Positions 32,366-43,242 of a stretch of 58,396 bases of DNA are shown in pieces. The position numbers and the translations under genes were made by a program. Origin of the DNA: CAZTCJ01 sp964612085 (GTDB lineage: Bacteria > Pseudomonadota > Alphaproteobacteria > JAJFIK01); NCBI GenBank assembly GCA_964612085.1, contig CAZTCJ010000016.1, forward strand, positions 1 to 58,396, written 5' to 3'. Below the pieces are notes generated by a model, which saw nothing but the letters and a program-made list of their open reading frames with translations, was not told the DNA's origin and did no database searches. Position 1 is the stretch's first letter; every line of letters begins with the position of its first letter.

Positions 32366-34276
32366 ATGGCATTGTGTTTGCGAGGCTTGTCCAGGGGCGA
32401 GACGAGGGGAGTATCGGCTATTCATGAGTGGAACCTGGGCCCGGCCGGGGGCCGTCTTGACACGGATGTGTCCGATGGTGTGCGCCGGGGCGTGTGCGAG
32501 TGCGGGACACTCAGGCTTGCGGCTGTCCTGATCAGCGCCGTAACGGGCGGCGTGTGGGCCGGTGGCGCTCATGCCCAAAGCGCGCCCACGCCCGATCTCA
32601 CGCCGTCGCCCAATCTGGTGCTCGCCCAGACCGTCCCGCCCACGGTCGAGCCCCGCGATCCCCGGCGGGACCTGCTGGCCCCTGAAAGACAAACCCCGTT
32701 TCCCGAACTCGACGTGCCGGCCTATCGCGGTGTGGTGCCGCCGGGCGCGGAGCGTGTGCGTTTTACCCTGGCCGATGTTCAGATCACCGGCAACACGGTG
32801 TTCTCCCGCGGCGATTTCGATCCGGTCTTCGCGCCGATCATCGGCCAGGAGATTGCCCTCGATCAGCTTTATGCGGCCGCGAACAATCTCCAGGCCTTTT
32901 ACCGGGCGCAAGGTTATCTCCTGACCCGGGTGGTGGTGCCGGCCCAGCGCATGACCGGCGGCGTCGCCCGGCTCCAGGTGGTGGAAGGCTATATTTCCAA
33001 TATCCGCGTCCAGGGCGATATTGGCGGGGCGCGGACATTGGTTGAATCCTATCTGAAGCGGGTCACCCGCTTCCGGCCCGTGCGCACCCGCGATCTGGAA
33101 CGCTATCTTCTGCTTGCGAACGATATTCCGGGCGTGCGGGCCTCCGGGGTCCTGCGCGCGGATCCGACCGCGACGGGGGCGGCGGAACTGATCGTCGAAG
33201 TGCGCCGCAAGGCGTTCGATTCCTTCTTCACCATCAACAACCGGGGCTCCCAGTTCACGGGCCCCTGGGCCACGGCCATCGGCGGCGGCGTCAACAGCTT
33301 CACCCGCATGGGCGAGCGGGTCGAAGGCCTGTTCTACATCACCCTCGACAATCAGGATGAAACCATCCTGGGCGAGAAGGGCGACGGGCCGGAACAGGAC
33401 TTTCAGCTCATTTCCTACGAGGGCCGGGTGGGCTCGGAAGGCACGCGCTTTAACATCGAACTGAGCCAGGGCGTCAGCCGCCCGGGTTTCTCGCTGGCGG
33501 ATCTGCAAATCCGCAACCGGATCTGGCGCTATACGGGCCGCGTCGCCCATCCGCTGATCCGGACCCGGAGATTGAACCTGGACCTGTCGGGCGAGCTGGA
33601 ACATACGCTGGAGCGCATCCGCGTTGCCGATCAGCTCGTGGGCCGGGACCGTCTGACCATTCTGAGCCTGGGCGCCCGGCTCGATTTCGCCGATACCGCT
33701 CTGAAGGACGCGCGCACGGAAGTCTCGCTGCAATTCCGTCAAGGCCTGCCCCTGGGCGCCTCGAAGGCCGATGACGAGGAGCCTCTTTCCCGGCCCCAAG
33801 GCACGGCGGTGTTCACCGCTTTGCGCGGCCGGGTGGAACGGACCGAGACCTTGACGCGCCGCATCGAGGCCCATGCTTCGCTCGCCGGTCAATATGCCTT
33901 CGATACGCTTCTAAGCCAGGCGGAATTCCGGGTCGGCGGCGATGAATACGGCCGGGCGTTCGACCCGTCGGAATTGGCAGGAGACCGTGGTTTTGGCGGC
34001 GAAGTGGAGCTACGCTACAATGGTACGTTGCCGCTCAAGGATATCCCCGGCTATCAGGGCTACGTCTTCTATGATTACGGTTTCGTAAGCAATGACGACG
34101 AGGGCTTCAGGGCCCAGGAATCCTTGGCATCGACGGGTGCGGGGGTCCGCACCGTTATAAAGGAAGACTTCTATCTCGATGCGGAATATGCCCGCACCCT
34201 GAACAGGGCGTTGGGCTCGCGCGCCGATGGGAAGGCGACCAATCAGGTCTATGTGCGCTTCACCGCGCAATTCTAG
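32366..34276 (+). CDS. TpsB outer-membrane transporter (ShlB/FhaC/HecB-like)
   Basis: About 636 residues from the chosen ATG. After a signal-like hydrophobic stretch (ending GGAHAQS) comes a Pro-rich linker, then a POTRA_2 domain (RFTLADVQITGNTVFSRGDF, LQAFYRAQGYLLTRVVVP), a second POTRA-like segment, and a 16-strand-type barrel. The C-terminal residue is Phe, as usual for outer membrane proteins (VRFTAQF). It would recognise the TPS domain of the TpsA encoded 93 bases downstream and move it across the outer membrane. The N-terminus is uncertain: a longer frame reaches 32288 and the signal sequence begins well inside. Confidence 0.93.
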   Translation: MALCLRGLSRGETRGVSAIHEWNLGPAGGRLDTDVSDGVRRGVCECGTLRLAAVLISAVTGGVWAGGAHAQSAPTPDLTPSPNLVLAQTVPPTVEPRDPRRDLLAPERQTPFPELDVPAYRGVVPPGAERVRFTLADVQITGNTVFSRGDFDPVFAPIIGQEIALDQLYAAANNLQAFYRAQGYLLTRVVVPAQRMTGGVARLQVVEGYISNIRVQGDIGGARTLVESYLKRVTRFRPVRTRDLERYLLLANDIPGVRASGVLRADPTATGAAELIVEVRRKAFDSFFTINNRGSQFTGPWATAIGGGVNSFTRMGERVEGLFYITLDNQDETILGEKGDGPEQDFQLISYEGRVGSEGTRFNIELSQGVSRPGFSLADLQIRNRIWRYTGRVAHPLIRTRRLNLDLSGELEHTLERIRVADQLVGRDRLTILSLGARLDFADTALKDARTEVSLQFRQGLPLGASKADDEEPLSRPQGTAVFTALRGRVERTETLTRRIEAHASLAGQYAFDTLLSQAEFRVGGDEYGRAFDPSELAGDRGFGGEVELRYNGTLPLKDIPGYQGYVFYDYGFVSNDDEGFRAQESLASTGAGVRTVIKEDFYLDAEYARTLNRALGSRADGKATNQVYVRFTAQF

Positions 34277-34369
34277 GCCTTGTTTGGAAAAGGGCTGGGC
34301 TAAGCAATCGGAAAAGCGGCTGAAGGCGCATTTCCTAACGAATGATAAAATCTGGGGCTGAACGGGTAT

Positions 34370-37300
34370 ATGGGGACCTGTGTCCATAAGGACGGCAAGG
34401 CCCGGCGGCGGATGATCCGGCCGGCGGCGATCGGTTTTGCCTGCGCGCTCGCGCCCCTTGTGGCGTTCGCCAACCCCCAGGGCGGCACCATCGACGGTTC
34501 CGGCTCGGGCGAGATCAATCAGATCGATGCCCAGACCCTCGAAATCAATCAGTTTTCCGACAAGCTGATCATCGACTGGGCCAGCTTCGACATCGCCGAG
34601 GGCGAAGTCACCCGCTTCGTGCAGCCCGGTACAAATTCCATAGCGCTGAACCGGGTGGTGGGCGGCGGCGGCCCGTCCGCGATCATGGGGCGGCTGGAGG
34701 CCAACGGCTCGGTCTTCGTTATCAACGAGGCGGGCATCGTCTTCGGACCCAACGCGGTGGTGGACGTGCACAGCTTCGTGGCGAGCACGGCCAATATCGG
34801 CAATGCGTCCTTCCTCGCCGATGATTTCACCTTCGATCAGGCCAGCGCCATCGCGGGCGCGGAGATCGTCAATAACGGCTCGATCACGGTCGCCGATACC
34901 GGGCTCGCGGCCCTGGTGGGCCAGCGGGTCATCAACAACAACATCATTGCCGCGCGCCTGGGCAAGGTGATCCTGGGCGGCGCGGAGACCTTCACCATCG
35001 ATCTGTATGGGGACGGCCTTCTGTCCTTCGCGGGGCCCGCGGGCACGGACGCGCCGTTCGTGGAGAACACCGGCACGCTCTCCGCCGATGGCGGCGTGGT
35101 GCTGATGACCGCCCAGACCGCCTCCGATATTGTCGATACGGTCGTCAATATGTCCGGCGTGGTCGAGGCGCGCACGGTGAGCGTCGATGGCGGCGATGTG
35201 GTCTTGACCGGCACGGTCATGATCGCAGGCGGCGAGGGCGGCGTGACCGATGTCTCCGGCACCGTCGATGTCTCCGGCGCGGATGCGGGTGAAACCGGCG
35301 GCGCTGTCACGGTCTCCGGCGAGACGGTCGATGTGAACGCGGCGACCATCGCGGCCTCGGGCGCTGCGGGCGGCGGTTCTCTCACGGTCGAGGCCAATGA
35401 GATCCAGGTGGTGACCTTCGTGCCGCCCGGCAGTTCCGCCACCACATTTGTCAGTACCGCCCTGGTCAGCACCGCGCTGTTGGACGGCGTCGCCGTGACG
35501 CTCCATGCGGACACAACCCTGTCGCTCGGCCTGTCCAGTGACATCGTCGCCACGGCAGGCGCGGGCGGCGGCGCGCTGACTTTGCGCGCGCAGGACACGG
35601 TTTCCCTGCTGACCAATTCCGACATCACCCTGGCCAATACGGCCCTGACCATCGAGTCCCTGGCGGGCGATGTCTCCATGGCGCCCAGCGCCGATATCGT
35701 GGTGGACAATGGCGCGGTTCAACTGGCGGCCCTAAACGACGTGACCATCGGCCAGTTGACGGTCCGCCAGTCGGGCAGCGGCGCGGCGGGGCTCGATGTG
35801 GATGCAGGGAACGCCATCGACCGCTCCTCCACCAGCGGGCCCACGATCAGCGTGGAAGGCGAGACGCCCGTTGCCCTGACCGCCCCGGAAATCGGTCTCG
35901 ACTCGGATGTATCCATCGCCACCACCGGCACCGCGCCGAGCCTGGCGGCGGAAACCCTGGCCGGGTCCGGGGGCGGTATCGATCTGACGCTGACGGATGC
36001 CGACTTCGCGTCCCTGTCCGTCACCCTCGCCGATACGGCCCATACGGTGGATCTTGATCTGGCGGGCGCCAATGCGCTGGAGGTCACGCCGTCGGCGACC
36101 ACCAGCACGGTGAGTGCCGATCTCACGGAAAGCGGCGCGGATCTCACCTTCGCGCTGACCGATACGGACGGCGATCTCGCCATCGAGACCGGCACCATCG
36201 CGTCCACCGGCGATGTGACCCTGTCTTCCGCACGGGATCTTATCATCGGCACGGGCGCGGGCGAGGCGGTCGCTCTGACGGGTACGGACCTTCTCTTAAG
36301 CCTCGCGGCGGGCCGGAATATCGTCAATGGCGGCGGCACGCTCGATCTGGGCACCAACGGCGCGTTGAGCTTCGATGCGGGCGGCTCCGTCGGCACGGCG
36401 GTCGCGCCCGTCGATGTCTTTAATGCCGGTGCCGTTGCCGCCCAGGCGGCGGATGGTCTTTATCTAACGCGCGCCGATGGCGGCCTTCTGACCATCGGCA
36501 CGGCGGGCACGCTGACCGGGCTCTCGGCCACGGCAGGGGATATCGCCCTCACCGTGGATGATCTGGCGGTGAACGCGGCCGTCTCGGCCCATGGCGATGT
36601 GATCATCACCACCCTGACGGACGGCACGGCCATCGTTCTGAACGGTCTGACCTCGAGTCTCGGGCTCGATCTGGCGGAACTGCTTCAGATCGACGGCTCG
36701 ACGCTCGCTTTCGATGCCCAGGGCGGCGCGCTGACCATCGGTGAGGCGGGCGATCTCGATCTCTCCGCCAGCGCCTTCGACCTGATGCTGAGCGCCGGGG
36801 ACATCACCTTCTTCGATACGGGCACCTTGATCCTGGCCGATGGCCGCACCCTCGATATCGCGGCGGCCTCGATTACCGGCGGCGGCGACCGCGCCGATAT
36901 CACCATCGCCAACGGCGCGCTTCGTCTGACCGTGCCGGGCACGAGCGTTCTGTCCACGGAGGTCGCGTTCCTTTCGGGCACGACCGGACCGCTGACGCTG
37001 ACCAATGCAGGCGCGCTGACCTTGGATCAGGTGCTGACCACCAGCGGCGCGACGGATCTGACGGCGGACGGCGATCTCGTCATGGCCGGGACCGGCGGCA
37101 TCGATGCCAGCGGTCACAATGAGCGGGTGACGCTTGCCAGCACGTCCGGGGCCATCGACGCGGACCAGGGCACCATGGCGTTCGCCAGCAACCAGGTCGT
37201 TCTGACCGCCTCCACCGATCTGGCCTTGAGCGCCACTTCGAGCGCCGGTCAGACCGTGGCGCTGTCCGCCATCAGCGAGACCGGAGCCATCACCTTGCGT

Positions 37301-40093
37301 CTTGCTGGCGGGCGTTTGCAGATCGCCGATCTGGGCCCGGACGCCACTGGCTTTGCGGCGGACCAGGGCACGGTCCGGATCGAGACGGACGATCTCGACG
37401 TGGCCGCGCCGGTCACGGCATCCGAGTCGATCGAGATCGCCGGTCTCACGGACGGGACGGATTTCAGCCTGCCCGATGAAGGCGACGGCCTTGCCCTGAG
37501 CGCGGACGAACTCAATCGTCTGGAAACGGACGGCGCCGTCCGCTTCGTTCCGGGCGCGGGCGGCTCGCTCATTCTGGTCAATGACCAGACCGTTGATCTC
37601 ACGACCCGGACCTGGCAGCAACTGACTCTTGAAGGCGCCAGCATCCAGGCCGGGGCATCATTGCTGACGGCGGGCACGCAGATCCTGTTCGACGCGCCGG
37701 TGGTCCTGACCCGGAGCGTCACTGTCGATACGGCCGTTGATGCGGACGGCGCTCCGATCACTTTCGCGGAGACGCTGGGCACCGCCGCCGATGGGCCTTA
37801 CGGCCTGACCGCGCGGGCGGGCACGGGCGCGGTCCTGTTCTCTCTTGCGGCGGGCACGGAAGCACTTCCGCTCGCGAGCCTCGACGCCTCCGGCGGTACG
37901 GTCACGGCAACGGACATCTTCAGTGTTGGGCCGATTGCGCTCAGCGGCAGCAATGGGGTGCTTCTGGCCAATCCGGCGGCGGCCCCTCTGGTGACCTTGG
38001 AAACCGACGGCGCGCCGATCACCATTGCCGGTCTGCTCGATCTCGACGGCGACACCTTGTTCGACACGGGCGGCGCGGCGGGCCTGGGCGCGGACATCAC
38101 GCTCGACGATGTGGCCCTTGACGGCTTCGCCTTCACCCTCGATGCGGGCACCACCGGCGCGGTCGCCATGGGTAGCGTCTCGGACGGCTCCGATCCGCAA
38201 ACCGGCAGCCTCACGCTGGAGCGCGCGGGATCCGCCGCCATCGCGGGCTCCATCGTCACCGATGCGCTGAGCCTGCTCGATATCGCCGGTGAGGCGGTGG
38301 TCTCCGGCGTGCTGACCCTTCGGGAACTGATCATCGGCGCCTCGGACGCCGCCGTGCGCCTGTTGGGCGGCGGCTCGGTCGAGACCCAGGTCGAGGCCTT
38401 GAACACCGGCGGCCTGACCCTGGGCGATGGCGACAGCTTCACCTTCGCGCAAGGGATCATCGCCACGGCGGGCACGACCGCGACCCACGGCACGATCGGC
38501 GCGGGCGGCAGCGGCATCCTGTTCGGTCCGGTGGTTCTCGACGGCGACACGGTCCTGACCACGCTCAACGGCTCCGACGTGATCCTGGGCGCGGTGACCG
38601 GCAACGGCCAGGCGCTTACCATCGATGCGGGCGGCACGGGGCTCATCACCCTGGCGTCTCTGCTCAATCAAAGCGCGGGCGCGCCGACTGGCAGCCTCTC
38701 GGTCGCCAATACGGGCGGCTTCGAGGTCACCGGCAGGATCGAGACGGCCACGCTGACGCTCGATACCGGCGCTTATGCGGTATCGCTGCTCGATGGCGGC
38801 GAGATCTCGGACCCGGTCGATTTCGTGAATTCCGGCGGCGTCACCCTGGGCAATGCGGCGGACGACAGCTTCGTGTTCGCGGGCGGCTTCACTTCGATAA
38901 CCCTGGGCGCGACCACGCTCGCCGGGCAGTTCGCGACGCAGAGCGCGCCGATCCTCCTGGAACGGACCGTCCTCGGTACGGATACTGTGATCAATACCCA
39001 AGGCGGCGGTCTGGGCGGCGACGTGACCGTGCGTGGGCTGATCGATGGGCTGACCCCGGGCGGCTCCTCTTTCGACGTCACGGCGGGCCCGGGTGGCACG
39101 ATCCTGTTTGAAACGGCCGTGGGATCCCAGGCGCCGCTGCGCCGGGTCGATCTGTCGGCGGGCATGATCACGGTCTCCAGCATCACCACCACCGACGGCC
39201 AGAGCTTCATGGCCCGCCTGCCGGACGGCACGCCCGGCCTCGTCACCTTGAACAGCGATTTCGTGACCGGCGGCGGCGATCTCGTCATCAGCGCCAATCT
39301 CACGGTCACTGGCGATCTCGATATCGATACGGCCTTGGGCAGCAGCGGCGGCGTCATCACCATCGGCGAGGACGGCACGGTGATCACCGTCGACGGTCCT
39401 GGCGGGGCGACCATCGATCTTCTGGGCGGCGGCGCGGTCCGCGTGCTCGGCGTGTTCTCCGAAGAAGGCGATCCCCTGAACGCCCTCAACATTCAGTCGG
39501 CGGGCGATGTGGAACTGGCGGGCGGCACGTTCGGCAATGTGCTGACGGTCAATGCCGGTGCCGTCGGCGGCGATCTGCTGGCGGTGCCGGGCCAATCGAT
39601 CCTGGTCACCGGTCCGGTCGAGGTCACCGGCGCCACCACCTTGACCGCCACGGGCGACATCGCCTTCCTGGAGGATCTCTCGACCTTCAGCCTGCTGATG
39701 CAGCTCAACGGCGCCGCCACGAGCCAGAACCGCTCGCGGATCTCGGTCATCGATGATTTCGTCATCGGCGGGCTGACCGACGGCGAGGGTGAGTCCGATC
39801 TCAGGGGCGACGTGCGCGGCGTGCGCTCCGATCTCGCCGCCTCTTTCGCGCGCCAGCTCGGCGAGCGGCGCTCCGACCGCTTCCTGCTCAATGGCTGCGT
39901 CATCGGCGTCGGCTGCAGCCAGTTCGACCGCTCCACCATCGTCTTGCGCGCCTTCGATATCCAGGTGGATCCCTTCCGCCAGGATGAGGAGGCCGTCCAG
40001 ATCCGTTTCTCCGATCTCGGCAATTTCGAAATCTTCCGTCAACTCGGTCTGACCAATGACTGGGCCGATGACGAGGAGGAGGACGAAGAATGA
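34370..40093 (+). CDS. TpsA: filamentous-hemagglutinin-type secreted exoprotein
   Basis: A 1907-residue exoprotein. Signal peptide ends at about residue 35 (APLVAFANPQ). The TPS domain follows (DKLIIDWASFDIAEGEVTRFVQPG, ALNRVVGG, VFVINEAGIVFGPNAVVDV), the secretion signal for TpsB partners. The rest, about residues 300-1800, is Ala/Gly/Thr/Asp-rich beta-helix repeat with many LT.L.A.GT.G-type rungs, hardly any Lys or Cys. The C-terminal 80 residues are charged and acidic, with two Cys at about 1844/1849. It ends overlapping the next gene start. Probably surface-exposed or released; no toxin or adhesin module can be identified. Confidence 0.92.
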   Translation: MGTCVHKDGKARRRMIRPAAIGFACALAPLVAFANPQGGTIDGSGSGEINQIDAQTLEINQFSDKLIIDWASFDIAEGEVTRFVQPGTNSIALNRVVGGGGPSAIMGRLEANGSVFVINEAGIVFGPNAVVDVHSFVASTANIGNASFLADDFTFDQASAIAGAEIVNNGSITVADTGLAALVGQRVINNNIIAARLGKVILGGAETFTIDLYGDGLLSFAGPAGTDAPFVENTGTLSADGGVVLMTAQTASDIVDTVVNMSGVVEARTVSVDGGDVVLTGTVMIAGGEGGVTDVSGTVDVSGADAGETGGAVTVSGETVDVNAATIAASGAAGGGSLTVEANEIQVVTFVPPGSSATTFVSTALVSTALLDGVAVTLHADTTLSLGLSSDIVATAGAGGGALTLRAQDTVSLLTNSDITLANTALTIESLAGDVSMAPSADIVVDNGAVQLAALNDVTIGQLTVRQSGSGAAGLDVDAGNAIDRSSTSGPTISVEGETPVALTAPEIGLDSDVSIATTGTAPSLAAETLAGSGGGIDLTLTDADFASLSVTLADTAHTVDLDLAGANALEVTPSATTSTVSADLTESGADLTFALTDTDGDLAIETGTIASTGDVTLSSARDLIIGTGAGEAVALTGTDLLLSLAAGRNIVNGGGTLDLGTNGALSFDAGGSVGTAVAPVDVFNAGAVAAQAADGLYLTRADGGLLTIGTAGTLTGLSATAGDIALTVDDLAVNAAVSAHGDVIITTLTDGTAIVLNGLTSSLGLDLAELLQIDGSTLAFDAQGGALTIGEAGDLDLSASAFDLMLSAGDITFFDTGTLILADGRTLDIAAASITGGGDRADITIANGALRLTVPGTSVLSTEVAFLSGTTGPLTLTNAGALTLDQVLTTSGATDLTADGDLVMAGTGGIDASGHNERVTLASTSGAIDADQGTMAFASNQVVLTASTDLALSATSSAGQTVALSAISETGAITLRLAGGRLQIADLGPDATGFAADQGTVRIETDDLDVAAPVTASESIEIAGLTDGTDFSLPDEGDGLALSADELNRLETDGAVRFVPGAGGSLILVNDQTVDLTTRTWQQLTLEGASIQAGASLLTAGTQILFDAPVVLTRSVTVDTAVDADGAPITFAETLGTAADGPYGLTARAGTGAVLFSLAAGTEALPLASLDASGGTVTATDIFSVGPIALSGSNGVLLANPAAAPLVTLETDGAPITIAGLLDLDGDTLFDTGGAAGLGADITLDDVALDGFAFTLDAGTTGAVAMGSVSDGSDPQTGSLTLERAGSAAIAGSIVTDALSLLDIAGEAVVSGVLTLRELIIGASDAAVRLLGGGSVETQVEALNTGGLTLGDGDSFTFAQGIIATAGTTATHGTIGAGGSGILFGPVVLDGDTVLTTLNGSDVILGAVTGNGQALTIDAGGTGLITLASLLNQSAGAPTGSLSVANTGGFEVTGRIETATLTLDTGAYAVSLLDGGEISDPVDFVNSGGVTLGNAADDSFVFAGGFTSITLGATTLAGQFATQSAPILLERTVLGTDTVINTQGGGLGGDVTVRGLIDGLTPGGSSFDVTAGPGGTILFETAVGSQAPLRRVDLSAGMITVSSITTTDGQSFMARLPDGTPGLVTLNSDFVTGGGDLVISANLTVTGDLDIDTALGSSGGVITIGEDGTVITVDGPGGATIDLLGGGAVRVLGVFSEEGDPLNALNIQSAGDVELAGGTFGNVLTVNAGAVGGDLLAVPGQSILVTGPVEVTGATTLTATGDIAFLEDLSTFSLLMQLNGAATSQNRSRISVIDDFVIGGLTDGEGESDLRGDVRGVRSDLAASFARQLGERRSDRFLLNGCVIGVGCSQFDRSTIVLRAFDIQVDPFRQDEEAVQIRFSDLGNFEIFRQLGLTNDWADDEEEDEE

Positions 40094-43000
40094 GCCGGAT
40101 CCAGCGTTTTGCGCGCGCGGCGGCATCGGTCCTGTTGGCGCTGCCGCTGTTGAGCGCCTGCGCCGCGCCGGGCGGCACTGTGCGGGTCAACTGGACCGAC
40201 CCGGAAGATCCGTTTTTCAGCGCGGCGCCGCCCCGCTCGGAAACCGCGCCGGACACCGGGCCCGCAGCGGACGGCCCGTCCGTCTTGCCGGACACGCCCG
40301 CGCGCCGGTCCGGCCAGCGGGTCACCCTGACCGGTGTCGGCGTCAATGCGGTGGGCGAGGCCTGCCGCCTGAGCCGCGATACGGAGGCCTTCTCGGAAGA
40401 AGGCGAGTCCCATTACGTCGTTTTGTGCGGCCAGTGGACAACGCCGTCCGCCTGGATCGTGTCCGTCTCATCCGACCGGGCCCTGACGCCCGATACCTCC
40501 CTTTGGGGCCGGGTGGTCGCCCAGGACGTGGTGTGCGGCCCGGAGACGCCGACGGTACTGTTCGATGAAGTGCCGGCCCGGCTGTATGACTGCCGGTTGA
40601 AGCGCGGCGGCTGGTCCATGGTCGCCTTGTCGGCGCAGACCGGCGGCACGGCCTATGTGGCCCGCGGCATCCCGGCGGCGGTGGGGCCGGTCGAGACGGC
40701 CATCGGCATTCTGTCGGACCGGATCCGGACGGATGATGATGACGGCGGCGCGGGCACGGGCGAGCGCTCCCGGGCCATTGCCCGGCTCGAGGCCCAGCTT
40801 GGCAACCGCCTGTTCAACGCGGGCGATATCACGGCTTACGAACAATTGATGAAGGTCGCGGCCTATTACATGAGCATCGGCAATTACGCCACCGCCGAGC
40901 AGAACTATCAGGAAGCGCTCGCTATCTTGCGCCGGGGTATGGAGCCCTCCGATCCCGCCTTCGCCGATCCCATGATGCGGCTGGGGCTCGCCTTGAGCAG
41001 CCAGGGCAAATACCGCGATGCCGAGACCCTGTTCGACAGCGCCGAAGGCCTGGCGGCCGCCGATATCGACGAGCTGAGTGCGGCACGCCTGGTGATGTAC
41101 CGGGCCCAGCATCTGGCCCACCAGAAGGACTGTCCCGGCGCGCAAGGGCAGCTCGACCGCGCCGAACGCATGCTGATCGATTTGATCAATAAGGATGGCG
41201 GCGGCCGGGAAGTGGTGATCCTGAGCGGCAGCCGGGCCGGGGCGGCGGTGGAGCTTGCCTTGAACCGGGCCCTTCAGGCGGCCATCCATCTGTGTCTCAA
41301 CCAGTTGGATCAGGCGGAACGCGAGATCGATATCGCGCTTCGGGAATTGAATCAGTTCGAGGTGGTGCCGCCCGAATGGCGGCCCCATTTCCGCTCTCTG
41401 AAAGCGGAAGTGTTCCGGAGGCGTGAGGCCTATGGCGGCAGCCAGGCGTTTCTTAACGCGGCGATCCGGGAACGCCGGGAATCGTATGATCCCGCGCGGC
41501 CCGAAGCGCTCGACCACCTCTATCTCGGCCAGATCTATGCCCTTGAAGGCGAGGACGACAAGGCGGTGCGTGCCTACCGCACCGGCCTTGAGATCATGGT
41601 GGAGAACAATAACGGCGTCTCCCTCGATCAGGTGCTGCCCTTCTTGAAGATCCTGAACCGGCGGGCTCAGCGCGCGGGTACCAGCACGGCGGAAGATCTC
41701 TATGCGGAGATGTTCGCTACAGGTCAGGTGGTGCGCGGCTCCGTCACGTCGCAGACGATTTCCCAAACGACGGCGCGGCTTGCCAGCGGCGACGAAGCCG
41801 TGGCCGGGATCATCCGGGACTATCTGGAGACCCGGCGCCGCATCAACGAGCTTAATCTCGCCATCGACCGGGCCCAATCCCGGCCCGACGCCAATCTGCG
41901 GCGCGCCGAAATCACGGCCATGGCCTCCGAGCGCGAACGGCTGCGTGAGGAGCGTTTGTCCATCGAGGGCCAGGTGCAGGCGGCGGCGCCCAATTTCTAC
42001 CAGCTCACCATGCGCCCGGTGGCGCTCGATCAGGTACTCGCCAGCCTGGGGCCGGAGGAAGCCATCCTGCAGGTTCTTCTGGGAACGGAAGAAAGCGTGG
42101 CGTTCATCGTCACGGCGGACGGCGTGCGTCCGGTGTTTCAGAATATCGGCGCGTTCGAGGCGGCCCATGCCGTCCGGGTGCTGCGCCAGGGCGTGGAAAT
42201 CAGCACCGAGAACCGCCTGGGCGAGTTCGACCTGGACATGGCCAATGCCCTTTATGAGGCCTATGTAGCCCCGTTCGAGGCCGATCTTCAGGGCAAGTCC
42301 CATCTTGTGGTGGTGCCGAGCGGCCCGCTGTTGAGCCTGCCGTTCGGCCTCTTGGTGCGCGAACCGGCGCGCGCGCCCGGCGGCGATTACCGCGGCGTGC
42401 CGTGGCTGGCCCGCGATTTTGCCGTCAGCACCGTGCCGTCGGTGCGCAATCTGGTCGATCTGCGCGGATATGACGACTCCGTGGTCACCGGCAGCATCGC
42501 GCCCAATCCGTTCGTGGGCTTCGGCGATTTCCGCATGCCCGAGACCGATCCGGGCCCTGTCAGAACCGATAGCTGCATCGAGCGGCTGAAATGGATGGTG
42601 CACAACGCGCCGCCCTTGCCCGAGACCGGCGAGGAGCTGCGCGATGTGAGCGCGGTCTTCGGCTCAGCGGGCGCATCGCTGCGTCTCGGTCCCCGCTTCA
42701 CGGAAGCGGCCGTGCGCTCTGCGCGGCTCGATGCCTATCAGGTGGTCTATTTCGCCACCCATGGGCTGATGCCCGCCGATGCGGGCTGCCGCACCGAGCC
42801 TGCCCTGGTCACCTCCGCTAATCCGTCGAGCACGGAGGAAACCGACGATGGTCTTCTTCTGCTGTCGGAAATTCTGGGTCTGAAGCTCGATGCGGATCTG
42901 GTGGTGCTGTCGGCCTGTAACACCGGCGGCGGCAACGGCACCGGCGGCGAAAGCCTGTCGGGCCTGGCGCGGGGCTTTTTCTACACGGGCGCGCGCGCCA

Positions 43001-43242
43001 TGCTGGTGTCCCACTGGTATGTGGAAAGTGCCGCCGCCCGCGATCTGATGGTCGAGACCTTCCGGGCCCTCGACCGGCGGCCCGATCAGGGCATCGCCGA
43101 GGCCATCCGGACCGCGCGCATGGCGGTGCTCAACAGCTCCACGGGTCTGCGCGCGGGCGACCGCTCCCATCCCGCGTTCTGGGCGGGCTTCACCCTGGTG
43201 GGCGATGGCCGGCGCACGGTCGGTGCATTGCGGGCTGAGTGA
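40090..43242 (+). CDS. TPR-CHAT domain lipoprotein (caspase-like protease)
   Basis: A 1050-residue protein. Lipobox LLSAC with Cys24 marks a lipoprotein. Residues about 240-520 are TPR helices (NRLFNAGDITAYEQLMKVAAYYM, ALAILRRGMEPSDPAFADPMMRLGLALSSQGKYRDAE). A coiled segment follows, then a CHAT peptidase domain (about 680-1045) with both catalytic residues: His891 in YFATHG and Cys943 in LSACNTG. It shares ATGA with the TpsA stop, so it is translationally coupled to the exoprotein. A role in processing TpsA or sensing its export is plausible but not shown. Its stop codon abuts that of the convergent cyclase. Confidence 0.92.
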   Translation: MSRIQRFARAAASVLLALPLLSACAAPGGTVRVNWTDPEDPFFSAAPPRSETAPDTGPAADGPSVLPDTPARRSGQRVTLTGVGVNAVGEACRLSRDTEAFSEEGESHYVVLCGQWTTPSAWIVSVSSDRALTPDTSLWGRVVAQDVVCGPETPTVLFDEVPARLYDCRLKRGGWSMVALSAQTGGTAYVARGIPAAVGPVETAIGILSDRIRTDDDDGGAGTGERSRAIARLEAQLGNRLFNAGDITAYEQLMKVAAYYMSIGNYATAEQNYQEALAILRRGMEPSDPAFADPMMRLGLALSSQGKYRDAETLFDSAEGLAAADIDELSAARLVMYRAQHLAHQKDCPGAQGQLDRAERMLIDLINKDGGGREVVILSGSRAGAAVELALNRALQAAIHLCLNQLDQAEREIDIALRELNQFEVVPPEWRPHFRSLKAEVFRRREAYGGSQAFLNAAIRERRESYDPARPEALDHLYLGQIYALEGEDDKAVRAYRTGLEIMVENNNGVSLDQVLPFLKILNRRAQRAGTSTAEDLYAEMFATGQVVRGSVTSQTISQTTARLASGDEAVAGIIRDYLETRRRINELNLAIDRAQSRPDANLRRAEITAMASERERLREERLSIEGQVQAAAPNFYQLTMRPVALDQVLASLGPEEAILQVLLGTEESVAFIVTADGVRPVFQNIGAFEAAHAVRVLRQGVEISTENRLGEFDLDMANALYEAYVAPFEADLQGKSHLVVVPSGPLLSLPFGLLVREPARAPGGDYRGVPWLARDFAVSTVPSVRNLVDLRGYDDSVVTGSIAPNPFVGFGDFRMPETDPGPVRTDSCIERLKWMVHNAPPLPETGEELRDVSAVFGSAGASLRLGPRFTEAAVRSARLDAYQVVYFATHGLMPADAGCRTEPALVTSANPSSTEETDDGLLLLSEILGLKLDADLVVLSACNTGGGNGTGGESLSGLARGFFYTGARAMLVSHWYVESAAARDLMVETFRALDRRPDQGIAEAIRTARMAVLNSSTGLRAGDRSHPAFWAGFTLVGDGRRTVGALRAE

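Noticed and set aside
37658..40126. 822-residue minus-strand ORF (and others antisense to TpsA)
   Set aside because: Antisense to the repetitive TpsA gene, whose frame has the TPS domain and signal peptide.
40468..42603. 711-residue minus-strand ORF
   Set aside because: Antisense to the TPR-CHAT gene; no recognisable domain.
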